Part shown: positions 1 to 5,788 of the stretch, one piece after another
Layout: the number at the start of each line of letters is the position of its first letter
Numbering within the stretch: the first letter of the stretch is position 1
Assembly: GCA_019247135.1 (NCBI GenBank)
Contig: JAFAPL010000262.1
Location: 1-6,412 of the forward strand
Reading direction: 5' to 3'
Length of the DNA stretch: 6,412 nucleotides
DNA from: Chloroflexota bacterium
GTDB lineage: Bacteria > Chloroflexota > UBA6077 > CF-72
Made by a program: the position numbers and the translations under genes
Notes under the pieces: generated by a model
Seen by the model: only the letters and a program-made list of their open reading frames with translations
Databases searched by the model: none
Told to the model about the DNA's origin: nothing

Positions 1-1010
1 ATCAGCATGTAGCCGACGTGCGTGATGCTCGAGTAGGCCATCAAGCGCTTGATGTTCGTCTGAACGATGGCCATCAGGTTGCCCACGGTCATGGTCACGA
101 ACGCCAGCACGGCGAACAGGGCGGACCACTCGGCGGCGATGCCCTGCGCGCTCAGCGCGCCGTTGAAGATGCGCAGGATGACGGCGAAACCCGCTGCCTT
201 CGAACCGACGGAGAAGAACGCCGTAGCCGGCGTCGCGGCCCCCTGGTAGACGTCAGGCGTCCACAATTGGAACGGCGCGGCCGCGATCTTGAAGCCGAGT
301 CCCGCCACGAGCATGGTGATGCTCAACAGCGCGGCAGGCGTCGGCGTGCTGCTCAGCAGCCTGGCGATGTCCGCGAGTGTGGTCGCGCCCGTCGACCCGT
401 ACAGGAGGGCCATGCCGTACAGCAGCACGGCCGTCGACATGGCGCTCAGAAGAAAGAATTTGATGCCCGCCTCGGTGCTCTTGAGCCCCTGGCCGGCGAT
501 CGCGTCGCGTTTGTTCCAGGCAGCCAGGAACGAGAGTCCGAGACTGGTGACCTCGAGCGCCAGGTAGATGGACATCAGCTCGTTGCCCACTGCCATGAGC
601 ATCAGGCCAGCCGTGATGAACAGAACCATGACGTAGAACTCGGCTTCGACGGCCTCTTGCCGATCCGCGAACGTCGTGGCGGACAGAATCACGAGCAGCG
701 CCGCGAGCAAGAAGATGGCCTGGAAAAACAGTGCGAAGCCATCGAGTACGAGAAAGCCGCCAAACGCCGTCATTCCGGCGTAGCCACCGATCCAGAGCGA
801 GAAGCACACCCCGAACGCGATCAGCAGACCGAGCGACGAAATCCACATCAATGGCCGTCGGGACAGCCAGTCGGTGATCGCCAGGTCTATGACCAGGACC
901 ACGATGGCTGAGATCACCACCGTGAGCACCGGGGCCAGCAGCGCCAGCCCGAGCAGGTAATCGGCTGCGCTGAAGACTGGAAGTGGAACCGAGGTTGGTG
1001 TTGGCTGCAT
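1..1010 (-). CDS. nuoN: NADH-quinone oxidoreductase subunit N (NuoN), 3' end cut off by the window edge
   Basis: NuoN is one of three antiporter-like proton-translocating subunits in the membrane arm of complex I. The frame is open from an ATG at 1010 to the left edge, giving 336 codons of a protein usually near 480-500 residues; the C-terminal third is missing. Family landmarks are clear: the TM5 glutamate E153 in LALEVTSLGLSFLAAW, the segment EAGIKFFLLSAMSTAVLLYG (179-198), the TM7 lysine K241 in GFKIAAAPFQLWTPDVYQG, the TM8 lysine K271 in SVGSKAAGF, and QTNIKRLMAYSSITHVGYML at 317-336. In many homologues the residue before the LWTPDVY motif is His; here it is Gln248. The start overlaps the nuoM stop by one base (TAATG), which fits translational coupling; only a weak GGCGGG lies upstream. 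Identity is secure from these motifs and the position after nuoM. Residue roles come from the family, not from this sequence. Confidence 0.96.
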   Translation of the reverse strand, partial: MQPTPTSVPLPVFSAADYLLGLALLAPVLTVVISAIVVLVIDLAITDWLSRRPLMWISSLGLLIAFGVCFSLWIGGYAGMTAFGGFLVLDGFALFFQAIFLLAALLVILSATTFADRQEAVEAEFYVMVLFITAGLMLMAVGNELMSIYLALEVTSLGLSFLAAWNKRDAIAGQGLKSTEAGIKFFLLSAMSTAVLLYGMALLYGSTGATTLADIARLLSSTPTPAALLSITMLVAGLGFKIAAAPFQLWTPDVYQGAATPATAFFSVGSKAAGFAVILRIFNGALSAQGIAAEWSALFAVLAFVTMTVGNLMAIVQTNIKRLMAYSSITHVGYML

Positions 1011-2557
1011 TACTGACCCGCCAGGCGAGCAGCAATCGGCGCCACGCCGCCCGCCGACATCTCAGCCACGATAGCTGGCACCACGCCCACGAGCAGCGTC
1101 GCCACCGCCAGAATGCCAACTGAAAACCGCTCGCGCCAGATGGCGTCACCGAGATCGACCCACTGCTCGGACAATGGCCCGTAAAACACCGAGCCGAGGC
1201 GCCACAGGATGTACCCGGCGGTAATAGCGATGGTAGATACGCACAGGATCGTCGCAAACGGAAACACGCCGTAGCTGCCGATGAAGGTCGTGAACTCGGC
1301 CACAAAGCCCGCCAGACCCGGCAGCCCGAGCGACGCGAAGCCCGCCATGAAAAAGACCGTCGCGATGAACGGCATGCGCGCGGCGAGTCCGCGCATGTCG
1401 CCGATCTCGCGAGTGTGAGTGCGGTCGTAGACCAGGCCGACCATGCTGAACAGCAGCCCGCTGTAGAGTCCGTGCGCGATCATCACCAGCAGCGCGCCTT
1501 GAAAACTCACCTGCGAGAGCGCGGCGATGCCGAGGATCACGTACCCCATGTGGCTGATGCTCGAGTTCGCGATCATCTTCTTCAGGTCGGTCTGAGCGAG
1601 CGCCACGTAAGCGCCGTAGATGCTGTTGATCACCGCGAGGATGATCAGCAGCCACTGCCAGTCGTGCGCGGACTGCGGCAGCAGGGTCACGCACAGCCGC
1701 AGCAGTCCGTAGCCGCCCATCTTCAGCAGCACGCCCGCAAGCATCACGCTGCCGGCCGTGGGCGCCTCCACGTGCGCATCTGGCAGCCAGGTATGGAACG
1801 GGAAGATCGGCACTTTGACCGCGAAACCGATGAACAGCAGGATGAAAGCGAGGCCGCCAAGCGACGCGATGCCGGTGCCGTACTGGGCGAAGTTGAAGCG
1901 CGCGATCTCGGGAATACCGAATGTGAGTGGCTGAGGGCCGAACCAGGCCACCAGGAAGATGCCGACGAGCATGAAGCCCGACCCGGCGATGGTGTACAGG
2001 ATGAATTTGAACGCTGCATACTCGCGGCGAACGCCACCCCAGATGCCGATGATTAGGAACATCGGGATCAGCTCGAGTTCCCAGAAGAGGAAGAAGAGGA
2101 ACAGATCCCCAGCGGTGAACACGCCCGCCACCGCTGATTCCAGGACGAGAAAGAGCGAGAAGTAGAGCGGCTGGCGAGTCGCGATCCGCCACGATCCAGC
2201 GATCGCGCTCAGGCTGAGCAGCGCGTTGAGCCCCACCAGCGGCATGCTCAAGCCATCGACCGCGATGCGGTAGTCGCTCCCGAATGGCAGCCACGGGATG
2301 CGCGTTTGGAACTGGTACTGGTCTGATCTGCTCCGGTCGAAGCCGATCAACAGGATCACCGCGAGTACGAAGACGACCGCGGCGAATGCTGTGGCAATGC
2401 GCCACGATCGAAGGTTCGGCTGAACTTGAACGTGCGGATCGTGCGGGTCGCTGGGCGCCGAGGCGCCACCCGCCAGTGCCACGACGATGGCGCCGACGAG
2501 CGGCAGCCACAACACGAGCTGGAGCAGCACGCGCCCGACGCTCGGATCCAGGATCAT
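1010..2557 (-). CDS. nuoM: NADH-quinone oxidoreductase subunit M (NuoM)
   Basis: NuoM is the middle antiporter-like subunit of the complex I membrane arm and carries one proton path. The protein is 515 residues, the usual length, and hydrophobic throughout with about 14 predicted membrane segments. The TM5 glutamate is E160 in FLFWELELIPMFLIIGIWGG; the TM7 lysine is K248, followed by PIFPFHTWLPDAHVEAPTAG; K279 lies in VLLKMGGYGLLRL; and LKKMIANSSISHMGYVILG follows in the second half. These match the E. coli E144/K234/K265 positions by motif. Its ATG overlaps the nuoL stop as ATGA and its TAA overlaps the nuoN start, so translation is probably coupled on both sides; no strong Shine-Dalgarno sequence precedes it. 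The loop after the first membrane helix (about 30-50) is polar and holds a duplicated Asp-Pro-His. The frame is intact. Confidence 0.98.
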   Translation of the reverse strand: MILDPSVGRVLLQLVLWLPLVGAIVVALAGGASAPSDPHDPHVQVQPNLRSWRIATAFAAVVFVLAVILLIGFDRSRSDQYQFQTRIPWLPFGSDYRIAVDGLSMPLVGLNALLSLSAIAGSWRIATRQPLYFSLFLVLESAVAGVFTAGDLFLFFLFWELELIPMFLIIGIWGGVRREYAAFKFILYTIAGSGFMLVGIFLVAWFGPQPLTFGIPEIARFNFAQYGTGIASLGGLAFILLFIGFAVKVPIFPFHTWLPDAHVEAPTAGSVMLAGVLLKMGGYGLLRLCVTLLPQSAHDWQWLLIILAVINSIYGAYVALAQTDLKKMIANSSISHMGYVILGIAALSQVSFQGALLVMIAHGLYSGLLFSMVGLVYDRTHTREIGDMRGLAARMPFIATVFFMAGFASLGLPGLAGFVAEFTTFIGSYGVFPFATILCVSTIAITAGYILWRLGSVFYGPLSEQWVDLGDAIWRERFSVGILAVATLLVGVVPAIVAEMSAGGVAPIAARLAGQ

Positions 2558-4584
2558 GGCCGCGCCGCCAGCCCTGGTCCGATCACCAGCACGATCGCGA
2601 TGACAGCCAGTCCCGCGAACAGCACCAGGCCGTAGTTCTGAACCCGACCGGTCTGTATCCCGCGCAGGGCGCGCCCGGCCGTGCGAAACGCCTCCGCCAC
2701 TCCGTTCACGAACCCGTCCAGCAGTTGCCGATCGAAGATCGCGAGCACGGCCGCGATGCCGATCGCCAGGACGTCGATCAGTCGCATGTAGAACTCATCT
2801 ACGTAATACCGGCGCGCCAGCAGGGTGTACGCGCCGCCGAGGCGCAGCAGCGGCTCGCGTACGAAGGCTCGTGCGCCATACATCAGCCAGGCCGTCACGA
2901 TGCCCGCGAGCCCCAGCACGGTACCGACGATCGCCAGCGGCAGATTTGCCTGGATGTCCTGATACTGCGCGCCCTCGAGGAACCTCTGAAAACCGTAGTT
3001 GCCGACGGGCGAGCCCCAGAACCCGACCAGCACCGCGGGAATCGAGAGGACGACGAGCGGCCCGACCATCCACCAGTCGGTATGCTCGGTCTGGGTATGG
3101 GCTGGGACGTGAGACTCGGCGTCGAGCATCGTCGAATGCCTGTGCTCGAGCTCGGCCGCCTCAGGAATTCCTCTGAACGAGCCGTGGAACGTGAGAAAGA
3201 ACATCCTGAACGTGTAGAAGGCGGTCAGAAACACGGTGATCACGGCGAAAGCGAGCAGGATTGGCCCGGCCCCGGTGGCGGCCGCCGCCAGCACCTCGTC
3301 TTTCGACCAGAAGCCTGACAACGGCGGGATGCCCGATAACGACAGGGCCGCCAGACCCATCGTGGCCCACGTCCACGGCAGTCGTTTTCGCAAGCCGCCC
3401 ATCTCGGTGATGTCGTTGGTGCCGAGGGTATGGATCACGTGGCCCGCGGCAAGGAACAGTAGCGCCTTGAAGAACGCGTGGGTGAACAGGTGGAACATGC
3501 CCGCCGAGAGTGAACCCGCGCCGAGCGCGAGCATCATGTAGCCCAGCTGGCTGACCGTCGAGTAGGCGAGCACGCGTTTGATGTCGTTGCTGGCCAGGCC
3601 CATGCTCGCGGCAAAGATGGCCGTGAAGCCGCCGATGATGGCCACGACCGTGAGCGCCGCGGGCGATGCCTCGAACAGCGGGAAGGTGCGCGCGACCAGG
3701 TACACGCCAGCGGCGACCATGGTCGCAGCGTGGATGAGGGCCGAGACCGGTGTCGGGCCTTCCATCGCATCAGGCAGCCACACGTGCAGCGGGAACTGAC
3801 CGCTCTTGCCGACGGCGCCGGCGAACACGCACAGACACGCCCAGAAGAGCACCGGCTGGCCGAGCAGGCTGGCGTTGAACAGGTTGCCCGTGTGGTGCTC
3901 GACCTGGTCGAACAGCTCGGAGAGCTGCAGCGTGCCGCCGCGGTTCCAGAGGATGATCAGACCAATGAGAAAGCCGACGTCGCCCACGCGCGTGGTGAGG
4001 AAGGCCTTTTTCGCGGCGACCCAGGGCGGCAGCAGATGCACGCCGCGCCGCTCCTCCCGGTCATACCAGAAGCCGATCAGCAAGTAGCTACACAGTCCGA
4101 CGAGTTCCCAGCCGATGAAAAAGAACAGCAGGTTGTTGGCCAGGACGACCGCGAGCATGCTGAAGGTGAACAGCGACAGGTAGGCGAAGAAGCGGCTGTA
4201 GCCCGGGTCGTACTCCAGGTGGCCGTGCTCGTCGTGCTCGATCATGTACGAGCGCGAGTACACCTGCACCAGGAAGCTGACGACCGTGACGACCACCAGC
4301 ATGATGGCCGCCAGTGGATCGACGCCGACGCCCAACCTCAGATATGTCTCGGTCGGTCCGCCGTCGCCTGGCTGCAGGCGCAGCCAGTTCCATTCGTAGT
4401 GATCGGTGGCCCCACCCATCACTTGTGGCAAGACCACCAACAGCGCCAGCAATGCCGCGATGCCAACGCAAGCGATGCTGAGCATGGCCGACAGCACCTT
4501 GTTGCGGCGCGTGACAAAGACGATATCGATAAACGACAGCAGCGGTAGACCGAGGATGATCAGACCGGTGCCTGCCAGCGTCAT
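2554..4584 (-). CDS. nuoL: NADH-quinone oxidoreductase subunit L (NuoL)
   Basis: NuoL is the distal antiporter-like proton pump of complex I; its long lateral helix runs along NuoM and NuoN. The product is 676 residues, slightly longer than the usual 610-660. Visible landmarks are E160 in LFFFIGWELVGLCSYLLIGF (TM5), K260 in GAVGKSGQFPLHVWLPDAME (TM7), GPTPVSALIHAATMVAAGVY (276-295), DIKRVLAYSTVSQLGYMMLA (334-353), K373 in HAFFKALLFLAAGHVIH, and K428 in SGFWSKDE. The C-terminal part contains YYVDEFY (593-599), then the expected lateral helix region and a final membrane helix (about 651-670). Residues 467-502 form a polar linker with six His. The ATG lies 8 nt after the nuoK stop; a weak AAAGG at 4597-4601 is 12 nt upstream. 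Its stop overlaps the nuoM start. No frameshift is seen. Confidence 0.98.
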   Translation of the reverse strand: MTLAGTGLIILGLPLLSFIDIVFVTRRNKVLSAMLSIACVGIAALLALLVVLPQVMGGATDHYEWNWLRLQPGDGGPTETYLRLGVGVDPLAAIMLVVVTVVSFLVQVYSRSYMIEHDEHGHLEYDPGYSRFFAYLSLFTFSMLAVVLANNLLFFFIGWELVGLCSYLLIGFWYDREERRGVHLLPPWVAAKKAFLTTRVGDVGFLIGLIILWNRGGTLQLSELFDQVEHHTGNLFNASLLGQPVLFWACLCVFAGAVGKSGQFPLHVWLPDAMEGPTPVSALIHAATMVAAGVYLVARTFPLFEASPAALTVVAIIGGFTAIFAASMGLASNDIKRVLAYSTVSQLGYMMLALGAGSLSAGMFHLFTHAFFKALLFLAAGHVIHTLGTNDITEMGGLRKRLPWTWATMGLAALSLSGIPPLSGFWSKDEVLAAAATGAGPILLAFAVITVFLTAFYTFRMFFLTFHGSFRGIPEAAELEHRHSTMLDAESHVPAHTQTEHTDWWMVGPLVVLSIPAVLVGFWGSPVGNYGFQRFLEGAQYQDIQANLPLAIVGTVLGLAGIVTAWLMYGARAFVREPLLRLGGAYTLLARRYYVDEFYMRLIDVLAIGIAAVLAIFDRQLLDGFVNGVAEAFRTAGRALRGIQTGRVQNYGLVLFAGLAVIAIVLVIGPGLAARP

Positions 4585-4592
4585 GTTCGCGT

Positions 4593-4916
4593 TTAGCCTT
4601 TCATGAGGTCGAGCTGGTCGACCTGAACGGTCCGCCGTTGGCGGTAGATGGCGATGATGATGGCCAGCCCCACCGCTGCCTCAGCGGCGGCCTGGGTGAT
4701 GATGAAGATGGCGAACATCTGCCCGGCCAGCTCCTGGTCCGAGACGAGGTAGCGGGCGAAGGCGACCATGAGCAGATTCACGCCGTTGAGCATGAGCTCG
4801 ATGCTCAGCAAGATGGCGATGGCATTGCGGCGTGAGAGCACGCCGTACATGCCCAGCGCAAACAGGATGCTGCCCAGGACAAGGAAGTGCCGCAGCCCAG
4901 GAATCAAAAATTCCAC
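4593..4916 (-). CDS. nuoK: NADH-quinone oxidoreductase subunit K (NuoK), GTG start
   Basis: NuoK is a small three-helix subunit of the complex I membrane arm, related to MrpC, and lies between NuoJ and NuoN. With the start chosen here it has 107 residues, close to the usual 100-105. The two essential membrane glutamates of the family are present: E40 in AIAILLSIELMLNGVNLLMV and E79 in FIITQAAAEAAVGLAIII. The segment LGMYGVLSRRNAI (21-33) is also typical. The frame could open two codons earlier at a GTG at 4922, but the Shine-Dalgarno GAGGAG (4922-4927) would overlap that codon; it lies 5 nt before the GTG at 4916, which is therefore preferred. A 184-nt repeat-bearing spacer precedes the gene, unusual because nuoJ and nuoK often abut or overlap. 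nuoL follows after 8 nt. Confidence 0.97.
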   Translation of the reverse strand: MEFLIPGLRHFLVLGSILFALGMYGVLSRRNAIAILLSIELMLNGVNLLMVAFARYLVSDQELAGQMFAIFIITQAAAEAAVGLAIIIAIYRQRRTVQVDQLDLMKG

Positions 4917-4921
4917 ACGCA

Positions 4922-4927
4922 CTCCTC
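4922..4927 (-). promoter_or_regulatory. Shine-Dalgarno site of nuoK
   Basis: On the minus strand this reads GAGGAG and sits 5 nt before the GTG at 4916. It is the clearest ribosome binding site in the window and decides between two in-frame GTG codons: it would overlap the first base of the upstream one at 4922. nuoK thus has its own strong initiation signal, unlike nuoM and nuoN, which look coupled to the preceding gene. Confidence 0.75.
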
Positions 4928-4964
4928 GCGCAATGCGACGTTCCCCGCGAGTCTCCCGTGGGAG

Positions 4965-5019
4965 TCTTCTCCCCCGTCGCTCCGCGCGGATCTCTGCCGT
5001 GCTTCTTCTCCCCCGTCGC
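4965..5019. repeat. 16-nt direct repeat pair
   Basis: TCTTCTCCCCCGTCGC occurs at 4965-4980 and again, identically, at 5004-5019, an offset of 39 nt. The second copy runs into the left arm of the hairpin at 5010-5040, while the first is followed instead by the palindrome TCCGCGCGGA. The first copy may be a decayed or partial version of the same element; that is inference. Confidence 0.8.
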
Positions 5020-5040
5020 CCTGGGATAGGGCGAGGGGGG
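5010..5040. repeat. Strong hairpin (inverted repeat) between nuoJ and nuoK
   Basis: TCGCCCT (5016-5022) pairs with AGGGCGA (5028-5034) around the 5-nt loop GGGAT. Beyond one G-G mismatch, CCCCC (5010-5014) pairs with GGGGG (5036-5040), giving 12 base pairs, 11 of them G-C. Neither strand has a T run after the stem, so an intrinsic terminator is unlikely. It could be a REP-like repeat, an mRNA-stabilising or processing hairpin, or a partial attenuator between nuoJ and nuoK. Confidence 0.75.
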
Positions 5041-5100
5041 CCGGGGGGGTGTGGGTCGACCCCGCGCAGCGGCCCACGACGGACTCCGCGCAGCCCAGCT

Positions 5101-5679
5101 TCATTCTTCTTTCGCGATCACGATCGCCCCAATCAGCGCCACCGTCAGCAACAACGACGCAATCTCAAACGGCAACACGTATCGCGTCAGCATGAGCCCA
5201 CCGATCGACTCGGCCGTGGGAATGTCCAGCAGCGTGTCCCGCACATGCCACTGAGTGGTGATAACCACGATGATCGACACGACCCCGACCCCGATCGACA
5301 CGAGCAGCGCACCCACCTGCTGGCCACGTCCGACGACCCCGGGCACGTCGATCTGCCCAGGCGTCATGAAGATCGCAAAAATGATCAGCACCATGATCGC
5401 GCCGACGTAGACCACCAGCTGGGTCACCGCCAGAAAATCAGCCCCCAGCAGCGCGTACATCATCGCGACCGCGCCAAGGACGGTCGTGAGCGCCAGGGCT
5501 GCGCGGACCAGGTTCGTGATCCGCGCCACCATCATGTACGCCGCCGCGATGCTGGCGATGGCGCCCACCCAGAAGGCCAGACTGCCGACGAACGTCGTGA
5601 ACGGATCGGTCGTGCCGAGCCCGATCAACTGACGCCCCCGCGCTTCAGCCGAGACCGCGACGTCGCGCCGCAACGGCAT
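5101..5679 (-). CDS. nuoJ: NADH-quinone oxidoreductase subunit J (NuoJ)
   Basis: NuoJ is a membrane subunit of complex I near the quinone chamber; its third helix carries the pi-bulge that changes shape during turnover. The product is 192 residues with five predicted membrane segments. The diagnostic helix is GADFLAVTQLVVYVGAIMVL (79-98), continuing into IIFAIFM; the C-terminus FEIASLLLTVALIGAIVIAK (171-190) is also typical. The ATG at 5679 is the furthest upstream start, since a stop codon precedes it in frame, but it lacks a clear ribosome binding site and adds about 17 polar residues before the first helix. A TTG at 5628 is a possible alternative. The gene is set apart by spacers on both sides (109 nt after nuoI, 184 nt before nuoK), although its product must assemble with both neighbours. 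Confidence 0.96.
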   Translation of the reverse strand: MPLRRDVAVSAEARGRQLIGLGTTDPFTTFVGSLAFWVGAIASIAAAYMMVARITNLVRAALALTTVLGAVAMMYALLGADFLAVTQLVVYVGAIMVLIIFAIFMTPGQIDVPGVVGRGQQVGALLVSIGVGVVSIIVVITTQWHVRDTLLDIPTAESIGGLMLTRYVLPFEIASLLLTVALIGAIVIAKEE

Positions 5680-5683
5680 TCAT

Positions 5684-5703
5684 CACAGGAAAGCCCGCCT
5701 GTG
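5684..5703 (-). repeat. Inverted repeat immediately upstream of the nuoJ start
   Basis: CACAGG and CCTGTG form a 6-bp stem with an 8-nt loop, ending 4 nt before the ATG at 5679. The stem covers the place where a Shine-Dalgarno sequence would lie, and no good one is visible outside it. Confidence 0.5.
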
Positions 5704-5711
5704 CAACCTAC

Positions 5712-5728
5712 CAGCAGCTCTCCTGCTG
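5712..5728 (-). repeat. 6-bp inverted repeat in the nuoI-nuoJ spacer
   Basis: CAGCAG (5712-5717) pairs with CTGCTG (5723-5728) around a 5-nt loop. On the minus strand the loop region includes GGAGAG, a purine-rich stretch resembling a ribosome binding site but too far (about 35-40 nt) from the nuoJ ATG to serve it directly. Confidence 0.45.
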
Positions 5729-5749
5729 ACAAAACGCTGCGAATCGACG

Positions 5750-5765
5750 GCCGCCGCGCGGCGGC
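5750..5765. repeat. Perfect 16-nt GC palindrome in the nuoI-nuoJ spacer
   Basis: GCCGCCGCGCGGCGGC is its own reverse complement. It could form a short hairpin or be a site for a dimeric DNA-binding protein; in GC-rich DNA such palindromes also arise by chance. The minus strand has only a TTTT about 10 nt downstream of it, so termination is not supported. Confidence 0.5.
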
Positions 5766-5788
5766 ACTGCACACGCCTGCTCCGAGCA

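Larger units (their letters stand above)
4917..5100. other. 184-nt nuoJ-nuoK spacer, G/C-rich and repeat-bearing
   Basis: This gap holds no plausible gene. It contains a 16-nt direct repeat, a strong hairpin, the short palindromes TCCGCGCGGA (4981-4990) and GGGTCGACCC (5053-5062), CTCCC-GT-GGGAG at 4953-4964, and two copies of CCGCGCAGC (5062-5070 and 5086-5094). No convincing promoter and no terminator-type T run were found on the minus strand. The pattern suggests a dispersed intergenic repeat inserted within the operon rather than a gene boundary, but copy number elsewhere in the genome cannot be seen from here. Confidence 0.6.
5680..5788. other. 109-nt nuoI-nuoJ spacer packed with inverted repeats
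   Basis: No gene fits here. The spacer holds a short TGCTC-C-GAGCA repeat at 5778-5788 just after the nuoI stop, the perfect palindrome GCCGCCGCGCGGCGGC at 5750-5765, CAGCAG/CTGCTG at 5712-5728 and CACAGG/CCTGTG at 5684-5703. None is followed on the minus strand by a terminator-like T run. The last ends 4 nt before the nuoJ ATG, where pairing could limit ribosome access. This is consistent with tuning of downstream expression, but no function is shown. Confidence 0.55.

Noticed and set aside
18..911. 297-codon open frame on the plus strand
   Set aside because: It lies opposite nuoN, is rich in Arg, His, Gln, Glu and Asp with no recognisable domain, and mirrors the codon pattern of a GC-rich gene on the other strand.
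253..1305. 350-codon minus-strand frame overlapping the nuoN start and nuoM end
   Set aside because: It is out of frame with nuoN, which itself translates to unmistakable NuoN sequence over the same bases.
2284..3318. 344-codon open frame on the plus strand
   Set aside because: It is antisense to nuoM and nuoL, crosses their junction, and has a charged low-complexity composition typical of a shadow frame.
3730..4548. 272-codon open frame on the plus strand
   Set aside because: Entirely antisense to nuoL; no domain and composition dominated by Gln, His, Glu, Asp and Arg.
5010..5040. Intrinsic terminator between nuoJ and nuoK
   Set aside because: The hairpin is strong, but neither strand has a T run after the stem, and the downstream genes need to be co-expressed with nuoJ.
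5645..5683. 12-residue upstream frame (ATG at 5683) overlapping the nuoJ start
   Set aside because: No ribosome binding site, very short, and Ala/Arg-rich as expected by chance; not supportable as a leader peptide.
5705..5732. Possible promoter before nuoJ (TTGTCA, 16-nt gap, TAGGTT on the minus strand)
   Set aside because: The -35-like box fits well, but the -10-like box matches only three of six positions and the sequence overlaps an inverted repeat; too weak to call.
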